Assembly (NCBI RefSeq): GCF_000832125.1
Contig: NZ_JPRK01000008.1
Location: 124,001-188,000 of the forward strand
DNA length: 64,000 nt
Reading direction: 5' to 3'
Source of the DNA: Flavobacterium hibernum
GTDB taxonomy: Bacteria > Bacteroidota > Bacteroidia > Flavobacteriales > Flavobacteriaceae
Part shown: positions 43,063 through 52,042 of the stretch, piece after piece
How positions within the stretch are numbered: position 1 is the first letter of the stretch
Layout: each line of letters starts with the position of its first letter
The notes under the pieces: model-generated
Database searches by the model: none
Seen by the model: only the letters and a program-made list of their open reading frames with translations
Told to the model about the DNA's origin: nothing
Made by a program: the position numbers and the translations under genes

Positions 43063-45609
43063 ATGAAAAATTCTATCAAAAATATACTTACCCTATTATC
43101 TTTTTTAACTTTCTCAATATCATTCGCACAAAACATAGATGGTGTTGTTAAAATAAACGATAACACACCTTTAGAAGCAGCAAATGTCGTTGTAAAAGGA
43201 ACTACTTCTAACACTACCACCGATCAAAACGGAAAATTTAGTATTGATACAAAAGGAAAACTTCCGTTAACTATTTTAGTTCAATACGTAGGATATAAAA
43301 CTACAGAGATTCAACTTACAGATTTACCAACATCTCCTTTACAAGTTTTCTTAAAGGAAGAAAATGAACTTATTGAAGTTGTGGTTTCATCAAGACGTAG
43401 AATCGAGAAAGTTCAGGATGTGCCAATTGCTATCTCTGTAATTACTGGTAAACAAGCAGAACAAACAGGAGCTTTTAATGTTAATCGTATTAAAGAATTA
43501 GTTCCATCTGTACAATTGTACTCTTCAAATCCTAGAAATACCGGTATCAATATTCGTAGTCTTGGTTCGCCTTTTGGACTTACAAATGATGGAATTGATC
43601 CTGGAGTTGGTTTTTATGTTGATGGTGTTTATTATGCTCGTCCTGCTGCCACTACTCTTGACTTTATTGATGTAGAGCAAATTGAGGTTTTACGTGGGCC
43701 ACAAGGATCTTTGTTTGGAAAAAATACAACATCTGGTGCTTTTAACATTACTACTCGTAAACCAAGTTTTACTACTGGAGCTGACTTTGAGGTGAGTTAC
43801 GGAAATTACAATTTTCTTCAGGCAAAAGCTTCGGTTACTGGAGCATTGAGCAGTAAAATTGCAGGTCGTATTTCCTTTTCAGGTACGCAACGTGATGGTT
43901 TAATTGATAATGTTGTAACAGGAAGACCAACAAATACTTTAAACAATCAAGGAATTAGAGGTCAATTACTTTTTACTCCTTCAGAAAATACTAACATTAT
44001 ATTTGCCGGTGATATTACTACTCAACGTCCTGATGGATATGCTCAGGTTGTTGCAGGTGTTGCACCAACACAAAGAGCTGCTTACAGACAGTTTGATGCT
44101 ATTATTAAGGATTTAAACTACCAACTTCCAAGCCGTAATGCTTTTGATCGTAAAATTGATCATGATACGCCATGGCGTTCTGGACAAGATATGGGAGGAC
44201 TTTCTCTTAATATTGATACAAAAATTGGAACAGGAACTCTTACATCAACAACTGCTTGGCGTTTTTGGAACTGGGATCCATCAAATGACAGGGATTTTAC
44301 AGGATTGCAAGTTTTGGCAAAATCACAAAATCCTACAAGACAAACTCAATTTACTCAAGAAGTTCGTTACGCAGGTCAACTTACCTCAAAAATAAGTGGT
44401 GTTGTGGGTGTGTTCTTTATTGATCAAACATCTCAAACAGACGGAACTGAGGAATCTGGTAATGCACAATGGAGATTTGCTCAAAGTACGACTAGCCCAT
44501 TATGGAAAACTCCGGGTCTTTTTGAAGGATACGGAATTAAAACGGATGCCAACATTAGATCTTCAAGTGCGGCAGTTTTTGGTCAAATTGATTGGGCTAT
44601 TACAGATCGTTTACACATTTTACCAGGTTTAAGATATAACTTCGATAAAAAAGATGCGCATTATGCTCGTACAACTTACGGAGGTTTACAAACTACTGAT
44701 CCTGCATTATTGGCGTTGAAAAAACTAGTTTATTCTGATCAGGCATTTGATTCTAGTACTGATAACACTGACTTTTCTGGAAACTTAACATTGACTTACA
44801 AAGCTTCGGACAAAATTAATTTTTATGCTACTTATGCAAAAAGTTACAAACCAGTTGGTGTAAACGTAGCTGGACTTCCTACTGATGCAAAAGGTCAGCC
44901 ATTATTAGATCTTGCGGTAATTAAACCCGAAAAAGTTAATCACTATGAAATTGGTGTAAAAACTTCTCCTTTTAAAAATTCAGTATTTAACCTTGCGTTC
45001 TTTGATACGGATATTAAAGATTTCCAAACGAATGTACAAGCTGCAGAATTGGGTGTAAACCGTGGATATCTTGCAAACGCTGACGAAGTACGTGTAAAAG
45101 GGGCTGAACTTGATGCTAGTTTTGTTTTTAGCCAACACTTTACTTTAAATGCTGCTGCAACGTATACTGATGGTAAATATGTTAAGTTTACAAATGCACC
45201 ACTTCCATTAGAAGAAACTGGAGCTCCTGTAGCTTTTAAAGATGTTTCCGGAACTGAATTGCCAGGTGCTTCAAAATGGGCAGGATCTTTGGGTGGTGAA
45301 CTTTCAAACACTGCAAAATTCTTTGGAAATAAAGGAAAAGTTTTCGTTGCTCTAGATGGCTACGCCCGTTCTAAATTTTCATCAAGTCCATCGGCTTCAA
45401 AATATTTAGTTGTTCCGGGTTATGCAATTTTTAATGCTCGTATTGGTTTTAGAGCATCTGAAGGTTTATCAATTCATTTCTGGGGACGTAACCTTTTAAA
45501 TAAAGATTACTACGAACAATTGTTACCAGCAGGTGGAAACACTGGACAATATGCAGGTGTAATTGGTGACCAAAGAACTTATGGAGTAACTTTAAAATAT
45601 TCATTGTAA
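43063..45609 (+). CDS. TonB-dependent outer membrane receptor
   Basis: An 848-residue receptor. Signal peptide of about 22 residues ending ISFAQ, a carboxypeptidase-regulatory-like domain (about 24-105, DGVVKINDNTPLEAANVVVKG), plug about 115-235 (VQDVPIAISVITGKQ, NIRSLGSPFGLTNDGIDPGVGFYVDGVYYARP, IEVLRGPQGSLFGKNTTSGAFNITTRKP). A 22-strand barrel ends IGDQRTYGVTLKYSL with a C-terminal aromatic region (WGRNLLNKDYYEQ). The layout is that of siderophore-type receptors rather than SusC. Neither a SusD partner nor a substrate gene is nearby. The Rrf2 gene and MMCMCW leader upstream suggest control by sulfur or iron status; substrate unknown. It is followed by a terminator. Confidence 0.92.
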   Translation: MKNSIKNILTLLSFLTFSISFAQNIDGVVKINDNTPLEAANVVVKGTTSNTTTDQNGKFSIDTKGKLPLTILVQYVGYKTTEIQLTDLPTSPLQVFLKEENELIEVVVSSRRRIEKVQDVPIAISVITGKQAEQTGAFNVNRIKELVPSVQLYSSNPRNTGINIRSLGSPFGLTNDGIDPGVGFYVDGVYYARPAATTLDFIDVEQIEVLRGPQGSLFGKNTTSGAFNITTRKPSFTTGADFEVSYGNYNFLQAKASVTGALSSKIAGRISFSGTQRDGLIDNVVTGRPTNTLNNQGIRGQLLFTPSENTNIIFAGDITTQRPDGYAQVVAGVAPTQRAAYRQFDAIIKDLNYQLPSRNAFDRKIDHDTPWRSGQDMGGLSLNIDTKIGTGTLTSTTAWRFWNWDPSNDRDFTGLQVLAKSQNPTRQTQFTQEVRYAGQLTSKISGVVGVFFIDQTSQTDGTEESGNAQWRFAQSTTSPLWKTPGLFEGYGIKTDANIRSSSAAVFGQIDWAITDRLHILPGLRYNFDKKDAHYARTTYGGLQTTDPALLALKKLVYSDQAFDSSTDNTDFSGNLTLTYKASDKINFYATYAKSYKPVGVNVAGLPTDAKGQPLLDLAVIKPEKVNHYEIGVKTSPFKNSVFNLAFFDTDIKDFQTNVQAAELGVNRGYLANADEVRVKGAELDASFVFSQHFTLNAAATYTDGKYVKFTNAPLPLEETGAPVAFKDVSGTELPGASKWAGSLGGELSNTAKFFGNKGKVFVALDGYARSKFSSSPSASKYLVVPGYAIFNARIGFRASEGLSIHFWGRNLLNKDYYEQLLPAGGNTGQYAGVIGDQRTYGVTLKYSL

Positions 45610-45634
45610 GCACTTAGTTAATTTTATATAAAGT

Positions 45635-45672
45635 AAACGAGGTCGGTTTTATAAACTTACCTCGTTTTTTTG
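45635..45672 (+). terminator. Terminator of TonB receptor gene
   Basis: AAACGAGGT and ACCTCGTTT arms, inner GTTT/AAAC pairs, then a T-run. Confidence 0.8.
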
Positions 45673-45828
45673 TTTTACATCAAATTCGTAAAAATTCAAA
45701 ATCAATATTGCTTACGCATTTCGCAAAAGGTTTTCATTTTATTAAATCGAATTCATAGCACAAAAAAAAAAAAGCACAACTGTACGTCTCTAATTTAAAA
45801 CCTTTGTCCCTCTGAACCTTTAAAAAAG
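45673..45828. other. Gap between receptor genes
   Basis: No gene. It holds an A12 run and the repeat words 'acctttgtccctctgaaccttt' (about 45800-45821), related to the tandem array at 22574-22637. Confidence 0.5.
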
Positions 45829-48585
45829 CTATTCCTCTCCTCTTTGTCTTTTCTTTTTTCCTTTTTCAGCAGCAGCAAAATTTCCTATTTTATAACTCAG
45901 TGAAAACATTACGTAACGCTTTAGAACTGTATTTTCTTCATCGCGAATTGAGGTTGCCGAGATAGTTCTGGTTGCACTTTGGTTCTGATTTAAAACATCA
46001 TATACTTTTATTTTAGCATATACTTTTTTATCAAAAAAACCATAAGACAAACTTGTATTCCATAAGTAGAAATCTTTTTTGAAATTACTCGAAATACTAG
46101 AATTGTATGTGTAACCAAAATCGTTTCCAAAAATTAAATTTTCTGGCCAGTAACTTGTTGTTTGAAAATTGATTCGATGCACAACGTTTGAACTCGCATC
46201 TCGTGAAGAATTCTCATAATTGGTTTGATTGTATGATAAACTATATGATGGCGAAATAACCAAAACTTCTCCATACTCATAAGTAAGATTTACTTTTGGC
46301 GTAATGGCTGTAGATTTTGCGTTGTAAATAATAGCATTGGTATAGCCTTTATCAAACGAATAACTACCGTTTAGCCCAAAACCATATCTAAAAACATTAG
46401 CATCTTTTTTTATCGATTGATTCCAGTTTCCACCAACAGATGCGATGTAAGTGCCCGAAATATTTGCGTATGTAGTAGTTCTTTTTCCACTGTCATCATA
46501 AATCGAAGTCGAAACCACATCGTTATTATAGTAATCTCCTTTTACATACAAACTATATCCGGAACGCGTACGGAAATCATAATTTCTAAAACTAAAGTTC
46601 GCACTATTTTTCTCGATCGGTTTTAAATTAGGGTTTCCAATTAAAGTATTTAACGGATTGCTTAAATTTAATACCGGCATTAATTGCACTGCAGATGGAA
46701 GTGCGTTCGAATAATCGTATTTGAATGATAGATTTTTTGATCGGCTAAACTTATAACGTATCTGAAAATCTCCATATGGCAACGCATATTTCTTGTTTAA
46801 ATCTGTCGCATTGTTCAAATATAACGAATGATTATCAAACTGAATAAGTGCTGTTCTAGTGTTTAAATTGACTGTAAACTTACTCTTCTGCCATGTAATC
46901 CCCACTTTTGGACTAAAGGAATTTTGCCTTGAAGTAGTGTAATTAGACAATGAATCATTTAAACTAGAATAAGATTGCGATGTAGCATTATAATCGAATG
47001 TTTTTGTATCCTTCATGTCATTACTCCAATCAAAATCAGATCCAAAACGAATTCTTAACGAATCTGTAACAGGCTCTGTATATTCAAGTTCAAGAGAGTA
47101 AGTATCATTTTTATTCTTATTGATACTTTTCTGATTTCTATCATCGTTGGGCTTGTTGTCCTTATAAAAAATAGTTTGAGAAAGATTCAAGGCATCAGCA
47201 TCAGTATTAGAATTGTTGTTATCAAAAACAACACTAAAATTACGTGACTTTTTCTTGAATGCTTTATTAAAGTTAATGGTATTGGTAAAACTTGTATTGG
47301 TACTTTCTGAGAATGATTTAGCGTTACTTTCGTTCAAAGCAACTCCATTCTCATCTTCTGAAGCACTCGATGAAGACGAATTACCATTCGAACGGGATTG
47401 ATTAACTTTTGGCACAATTACCAATCGTGTCGACGGATCTATTTTATACTCCAATTCTAAATTTACATTATTACTTGTGCTTTCATTTCTAGTTTTTGAA
47501 TCGGCCGAAGTTGCAATGTTTCCTGTGGGTAAAAAACTAACCTGATCTGATTTGCTTTCGTTATTATTAATGGAATTCGAAAAATTATAACTTCCCATAG
47601 CCATTAACTTCTCCGTCCAATCGTCAGAATAATTAAGCCCAACTAAATTCGATTGTGTAATTCCTTTACCGCTTCCGGAACTTCCGACACTGCCTTTGCT
47701 GTTTCGGCCGCCGCCCATATTATCAAAAACCTCATCCATTGCAAAACCGGTTGAGTTAATATTATTTGACGATGCCAAAACACTTATTTTTTGTTTGTTA
47801 TTGAAAAAGTTTAACAGAAGACTACTTTCATAACGTTCATCAGAACCATAGCCTCCAAGTATTTTTCCAAAATATCCCTTGTTTTTCTTTTCGTCGATTG
47901 TAATATTGATACTGGAATAATCTGAAGTCGATTCTTGTTTAGAGAGTTCCTCTTTCTTTGTTTTAAAATCTGAAACTTGGATTTTTTTAATAATTTCAGC
48001 CGGAAGATTTTTCAACGCAATGGCACCATCTTTGTCAAAAAACGTCTTTCCGTTTACCAAAACCTGATTTACCTCTCGTCCGTTTACGGTAACTTTACCA
48101 TCTGTTCCCACATCAAAACCTGGCAATTGTTTTAGCAGCGTTTCTACATTAGAATCTGGGCGAACTTTATACGATGCAGCATTAAACTCTAAAGTATCTT
48201 TTTTTATAGTAATTGGCGGAGCTTCACTTTTTATAACTACATTATCTAAAGCATTTGCAGCCTCGAGCAAATATAATTTACCGTAATCCTTATTTTCTAA
48301 AAGACTTTTTTCTTCTTCAAAATAAGGTTGATACCCCATATAATTTACCTTCAAAAAAACGGGCTTATCAATTTTTTTAGTTCTAATGCTAAAAGCACCG
48401 TTTTTATCGGTTGTAGCATATTCGATTACTGTAGAATCTTTGACTGTTGTAAAATAAACCGTTGCCAGTTCTAGCGGCAATTGTGTATTAATATCGACAA
48501 CTGTTCCTTTAATAACAATTTCGTTCTGAGCACTTGCCGAATAACAAAAGAGGGAAAAAATTAGAAAATAATAAATTTTGGTCAT
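45829..48585 (-). CDS. TonB-dependent receptor-like outer membrane beta-barrel protein
   Basis: A 918-residue outer membrane protein with a signal peptide (ending SASAQ at about 19) and a carboxypeptidase-regulatory-like domain (about 23-105, IKGTVVDINTQLPLELATVYF). A plug-like segment follows (about 125-215, LLKQLPGFDVGTDGKVTVNGREVNQVLVNG). The long barrel is of the 'outer membrane protein beta-barrel family' type, ending YVMFSLSYKIGNF and a basic tail. A Gly/Ser/Asn-rich loop near residues 295-310 is low complexity. Such proteins differ from SusC and act without SusD; substrate unknown. It converges with the receptor at 43063-45609. Confidence 0.88.
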   Translation of the reverse strand: MTKIYYFLIFSLFCYSASAQNEIVIKGTVVDINTQLPLELATVYFTTVKDSTVIEYATTDKNGAFSIRTKKIDKPVFLKVNYMGYQPYFEEEKSLLENKDYGKLYLLEAANALDNVVIKSEAPPITIKKDTLEFNAASYKVRPDSNVETLLKQLPGFDVGTDGKVTVNGREVNQVLVNGKTFFDKDGAIALKNLPAEIIKKIQVSDFKTKKEELSKQESTSDYSSINITIDEKKNKGYFGKILGGYGSDERYESSLLLNFFNNKQKISVLASSNNINSTGFAMDEVFDNMGGGRNSKGSVGSSGSGKGITQSNLVGLNYSDDWTEKLMAMGSYNFSNSINNNESKSDQVSFLPTGNIATSADSKTRNESTSNNVNLELEYKIDPSTRLVIVPKVNQSRSNGNSSSSSASEDENGVALNESNAKSFSESTNTSFTNTINFNKAFKKKSRNFSVVFDNNNSNTDADALNLSQTIFYKDNKPNDDRNQKSINKNKNDTYSLELEYTEPVTDSLRIRFGSDFDWSNDMKDTKTFDYNATSQSYSSLNDSLSNYTTSRQNSFSPKVGITWQKSKFTVNLNTRTALIQFDNHSLYLNNATDLNKKYALPYGDFQIRYKFSRSKNLSFKYDYSNALPSAVQLMPVLNLSNPLNTLIGNPNLKPIEKNSANFSFRNYDFRTRSGYSLYVKGDYYNNDVVSTSIYDDSGKRTTTYANISGTYIASVGGNWNQSIKKDANVFRYGFGLNGSYSFDKGYTNAIIYNAKSTAITPKVNLTYEYGEVLVISPSYSLSYNQTNYENSSRDASSNVVHRINFQTTSYWPENLIFGNDFGYTYNSSISSNFKKDFYLWNTSLSYGFFDKKVYAKIKVYDVLNQNQSATRTISATSIRDEENTVLKRYVMFSLSYKIGNFAAAEKGKKKRQRGEE

Positions 48586-48711
48586 AAAATGGTTAGTTAG
48601 AAATAGTAAGACCCAAATAGAGTCAAATGGTTTAATTGTAAGTTTAACATTTACTCAAACAGTGTGCCACTAAACTCACCAAAAACATTTCTGATTAATA
48701 AAAGGCATAAA

Positions 48712-48737
48712 AAAAGTCCCCATTTCTGAGGACTTTT
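48712..48737 (-). terminator. Terminator of der
   Basis: Arms AAAAGTCC and GGACTTTT. On the minus strand a T-run follows directly, 4 bases after the der stop. Confidence 0.8.
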
Positions 48738-48741
48738 ACTT

Positions 48742-50052
48742 TTATTTTTCTCTGATATAAATATCAATTGGCACTCCTGCAAAGTCCCAATTTTCTCTAA
48801 TTTTATTTTCAAGATATCTTTTATATGGTTCTTTAACATATTGTGGCATGTTAGCAAAAAACACAAACTGAGGCGTTAATGTTGGTAACTGCATACAATA
48901 TTTAATTTTTACATATTTACCTTTTGTTGCTGGCGGTGGATAAGCTTCGATTACCTTCAACATATATTCGTTGAATTTTGAAGTTGCAATTCTTTGTTTT
49001 CTGTTTTCGAAAACCTGAACTGTAGCTTCTAATGCTTTCAATAAACGTTGTTTCGTTAAAGCCGAAACGAACAAAATTGGCACATCTGTAAAAGGCATTA
49101 ATTCTTTTTTGATTTTCTCTTCGTAATCACGAGTCGACATGGTATCTTTTTCAACCAAATCCCATTTGTTTACTAAGATTACAACACCTTTACGGTTTTT
49201 CTCGGCCAACCAAAAAATACTTTGATCCTGACCTTCAAATCCACGAGTTGCGTCGATAACCAAGATACAAATATCTGCGTGCTCAATTGCACGTACAGAA
49301 CGCATTACAGAGTAAAACTCTAAATCTTCTTTAACTTTTGCTTTACGACGGATTCCCGCTGTATCAACCAAGTTAAATTCGAAACCAAAACGGTCAAATT
49401 TTGTATCAATTGCATCACGAGTTGTTCCTGCAATATCAGTTACCATGAAACGTTCTTTACCAATTAATGCATTGATAAAACTTGATTTTCCTGCATTTGG
49501 ACGACCTACAACAGCAAAACGAGGCAAAACCACTTCTTCCTGTACTGGCTCTGGTTTCTCTGGAAAAGATTCAATTAAAGCATCTAACAAATCTCCTGTT
49601 CCACTTCCTGAGATACTTGCAAACGTAAAATAATCTCCTAAACCAAGATTATAAAACTCAAGCGCATCTTTTTCACGCATTGCGTTATCTACTTTATTTA
49701 CAGCCAATAAAACTGGTTTTGTTACTTTACGCAATAAACGTGCAACAACATCATCCATCGGTGTAATACCTTCTTCTACATCAACAACAAAAATAATAAC
49801 ATCTGCTTCGTCGATAGCAAGCTCCACTTGTTTACGGATTTCACCTTCAAATACGTCATCAGATCCGCGAACGTATCCGCCGGTATCAATTACAGAAAAC
49901 TCTTTTCCGTTCCACTCGCTTTTACCATAGTTTCTATCACGGGTAACCCCAGATACTGAATCTACAATAGCTTCTCTTCTTTGTATCAGCCTATTAAAAA
50001 GGGTTGATTTCCCTACATTAGGTCTTCCTACTATCGCAACAATGTTATTCAT
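48742..50052 (-). CDS. der: Ribosome biogenesis GTPase Der
   Basis: Two tandem GTPase domains and a KH-like C-terminus, 436 residues, acting in 50S ribosome assembly. G domain 1: [14 protein letters not shown] near residue 8, [14 protein letters not shown] domain 2: [14 protein letters not shown] near 182, [21 protein letters not shown]. The C-terminal KH-like part begins about residue 350 and ends [13 protein letters not shown]. Length and order are standard. A -7 box lies about 98 bases upstream. The era gene is upstream on the same strand but 260 bases away. Confidence 0.96.
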   Translation of the reverse strand: MNNIVAIVGRPNVGKSTLFNRLIQRREAIVDSVSGVTRDRNYGKSEWNGKEFSVIDTGGYVRGSDDVFEGEIRKQVELAIDEADVIIFVVDVEEGITPMDDVVARLLRKVTKPVLLAVNKVDNAMREKDALEFYNLGLGDYFTFASISGSGTGDLLDALIESFPEKPEPVQEEVVLPRFAVVGRPNAGKSSFINALIGKERFMVTDIAGTTRDAIDTKFDRFGFEFNLVDTAGIRRKAKVKEDLEFYSVMRSVRAIEHADICILVIDATRGFEGQDQSIFWLAEKNRKGVVILVNKWDLVEKDTMSTRDYEEKIKKELMPFTDVPILFVSALTKQRLLKALEATVQVFENRKQRIATSKFNEYMLKVIEAYPPPATKGKYVKIKYCMQLPTLTPQFVFFANMPQYVKEPYKRYLENKIRENWDFAGVPIDIYIREK

Positions 50053-50312
50053 TTTTTTGAATTTTTGATTTCAGATTATAGTTTTTAGTTTTTTAGTTTC
50101 CTAAAAAGCTAATCTCTTGTAATCCAAAATGCTTTATTTTAATTTTTTGCAAAGGTAGTCTTTTTTAGTTTGCAGTCACAGTTTTAAGTATTCAGTAAAA
50201 AAACTGATAAAAATGTAACTCTAAACTCAAAATTGACTCCTTTTTTCTAAGAACTATTTCCCGTTTTATTTTAGTTTTCAGACAGAGACTGTTTACTGAG
50301 ACTGAAAACTTT
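50053..50312. repeat. Gap between der and era with word repeats
   Basis: Apart from the -7 box, it holds 'ttttcagacagagactgtttactgagactgaaaac' and 'agtttgcagtcacagttttaagtattcagt', which match words after the TPM operon (41553-41580). No ORF. Confidence 0.5.
50150..50157 (-). promoter_or_regulatory. -7 box for der
   Basis: Reads TACCTTTG on the minus strand, the same box as at era (51214-51221). Between it and der is about 95 bases of word repeats ('tttttagttttttag'). Confidence 0.55.
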
Positions 50313-51194
50313 TTATTGGTTATATCCAAATCGTTTCAACATATTAGCGTTGCTTCTCCAGTTTTTATTCACCTTAACAACAAGTTCAATATGAATTTGT
50401 TTTCCGAAGAATTTCTCTAGATCGGCGCGAGCTTCTGTACCCACTTTTTTCAAAGCAGCACCTTTATGTCCAATAATGATTCCTTTTTGAGTTTCGCGTT
50501 CTACCATAATAATCGAACGGATTCTGATAATATTCTCGTCTTCAAAAAATTCTTCTGTTACGATTTCAACCGCATATGGAATCTCTTTGCTGTAATTCAA
50601 CAAGATTTTCTCACGAATAGTTTCGTTTACAAAAAAACGTTCTGGTTTGTCTGTTAATTGATCTTTTGGATAATATGCAGGAGATTCTGGCAGCAATTCG
50701 ATGATTCTTCCAAAAACTTCCGGTACATTAAAGTTTTGCAAAGCCGAAATTGGGAAAATTTCAGCATTTGGTACTTTAGCAGTCCAAAATGCTACTTGCT
50801 CTTCTAATTGTTCTTGGTTTGAATTGTCAATTTTATTCAACAATAACAAAACCGGAATTTTAGCGTGAATGATTTTATTAAAGAAAGCTTCGTCTTTTAA
50901 GTCCTGCTCTCCTATCTCGACCATGTAAACTAGTATATCAGCATCTTCAAAAGCCGATTTTACAAAGTTCATCATCGATTCCTGCATTTCATAAGCGGGT
51001 TTGATGATTCCTGGAGTATCCGATAATATAAGTTGAAAATCTTCGCCATTCACGATTCCAAGAATACGGTGACGCGTTGTTTGTGCTTTTGATGTAATAA
51101 TCGATAACCTTTCTCCAACAAAGGCGTTCATCAATGTTGATTTTCCAACGTTTGGATTCCCGATGATGTTTACAAAACCTGCTTTATGTGACAT
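50313..51194 (-). CDS. era: GTPase Era
   Basis: A 293-residue 30S-assembly GTPase. The G domain has [14 protein letters not shown] (about 11-24), SDTPGIIKPAYEMQ and LNKIDNS. The KH domain at the C-terminus includes VERETQKGIIIGHKGAALKKVGTEARADLEKFFGKQIHIELVVKV. I start at MSHKAGF (51194); an ATG two codons upstream at 51200 would leave almost no leader after the -7 box. Length is normal. Confidence 0.95.
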   Translation of the reverse strand: MSHKAGFVNIIGNPNVGKSTLMNAFVGERLSIITSKAQTTRHRILGIVNGEDFQLILSDTPGIIKPAYEMQESMMNFVKSAFEDADILVYMVEIGEQDLKDEAFFNKIIHAKIPVLLLLNKIDNSNQEQLEEQVAFWTAKVPNAEIFPISALQNFNVPEVFGRIIELLPESPAYYPKDQLTDKPERFFVNETIREKILLNYSKEIPYAVEIVTEEFFEDENIIRIRSIIMVERETQKGIIIGHKGAALKKVGTEARADLEKFFGKQIHIELVVKVNKNWRSNANMLKRFGYNQ

Positions 51195-51213
51195 TTGCAT
51201 ATTATTTATTTTG

Positions 51214-51221
51214 CAAAGGTA
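51214..51221 (-). promoter_or_regulatory. -7 box for era
   Basis: Reads TACCTTTG on the minus strand, 19 bases before the chosen start. Confidence 0.6.
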
Positions 51222-51268
51222 GTCATATCAACTCAATACAGAAAATAAAACATTTTTTTAAGTTTTCG

Positions 51269-51298
51269 TTGGATTTCTAGAAAATCGGCGTATCTTTG
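51269..51298 (+). promoter_or_regulatory. Full -33/-7 promoter of tRNA-fMet
   Basis: TTG at 51269-51271, a 19-base spacer, then TATCTTTG at 51291-51298. It is the best match to the Bacteroidetes consensus in the window. Confidence 0.8.
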
Positions 51299-51310
51299 CA
51301 CCCGAAACAT

Positions 51311-51383
51311 CGCGGGATAGAGCAGTAGGCAGCTCGTCGGGCTCATAACCCGAAGGTCACAGGTTCGAGTCCTGTTCCCGCTA
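51311..51383 (+). tRNA. Initiator tRNA-Met (CAT anticodon)
   Basis: A complete cloverleaf: acceptor arms CGCGGGA and TCCCGCT, D arm GAGC...GCTC, anticodon stem TCGGG/CCCGA around CTCATAA, T arm ACAGG-TTCGAGT-CCTGT. Two initiator marks are visible: position 1 C opposite T is unpaired, and three consecutive G:C pairs close the anticodon stem. The CCA end is not encoded (the gene is followed by CTAA). A terminator follows at 51391. Confidence 0.95.
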
Positions 51384-51390
51384 CTAAGAG

Positions 51391-51424
51391 AAAAAGCTTC
51401 AGAGAAATCTGAGGCTTTTTTTTT
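51391..51424 (+). terminator. Terminator of tRNA-fMet
   Basis: AAAAAGCTTCAGA, loop GAAA, TCTGAGGCTTTTT with one wobble pair, ending in T9. The CTTCAGAGAAATC part recurs exactly at 54218-54230. Confidence 0.85.
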
Positions 51425-51434
51425 ACTGGATTGC

Positions 51435-51986
51435 TTACTCTAGCTTTATTAAATTATCTTTTACTTTAGCATAAATGTCAAGACTTATAAACTTGCCATT
51501 TTTAATTTCACAGTCTTTCATAGTTCCTTCGTATTGAAAGTCAAGTTTAGCCATTACGCTTTTACAATTTTTATTTTCAGACTCAACAAATCCTTCAATT
51601 CTGTGAAGTCCTAAATTGTAAAACCCATAATTACAAATTAAAGGTATTGCTTCTTTAATAATTCCATGTCCCCAAAAATTTGGTATTAACCAAAAACCGA
51701 TTTCTGCTTTTTTATGTTCTTTACTTAAATTACTTAATCCGCCCGCTCCGTAAAATGTTTTGTTATCGGCCGAGCAAATAGCAAACCAAATTCCAGTATC
51801 GTTTTTTTCAAGATCAGCAAAAAAAAGCATTTGTTCTTTAGTTGCTTCTAATGTTTGAAAACTCACTCCATAATATTTGATAACTTCTGGATGCGAAAGT
51901 CCTTCGAAAACATTTTCAAGATCATTATCTGCAAATTGTCGCAGTAAAAGTCTTTCGGTTTTTATAGTTGGAAATTCTTTCTTCAT
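51435..51986 (-). CDS. GNAT family N-acetyltransferase (RimJ/RimL-like)
   Basis: A 183-residue acetyl-CoA transferase. The RimJ/RimL type is shown by TERLLLRQFADNDLENVFEGLSHPEV at the start, then EIGFWLIPNFWGHGIIKEAI (acetyl-CoA loop) and GLHRIEGFVESENKNCKSVMAKLDFQYEGTMKD. The layout fits acetylation of protein N-termini or small amines; the substrate is open. It ends against the tRNA terminator and lies convergent to the tRNA. The M13 peptidase gene is upstream on the same strand with about 55 bases between. Confidence 0.88.
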   Translation of the reverse strand: MKKEFPTIKTERLLLRQFADNDLENVFEGLSHPEVIKYYGVSFQTLEATKEQMLFFADLEKNDTGIWFAICSADNKTFYGAGGLSNLSKEHKKAEIGFWLIPNFWGHGIIKEAIPLICNYGFYNLGLHRIEGFVESENKNCKSVMAKLDFQYEGTMKDCEIKNGKFISLDIYAKVKDNLIKLE

Positions 51987-52042
51987 GATTTTTTTTTCGT
52001 GTCAGATTATCCGTTTTCGTCATCACACTTCACAAAGGGAAA

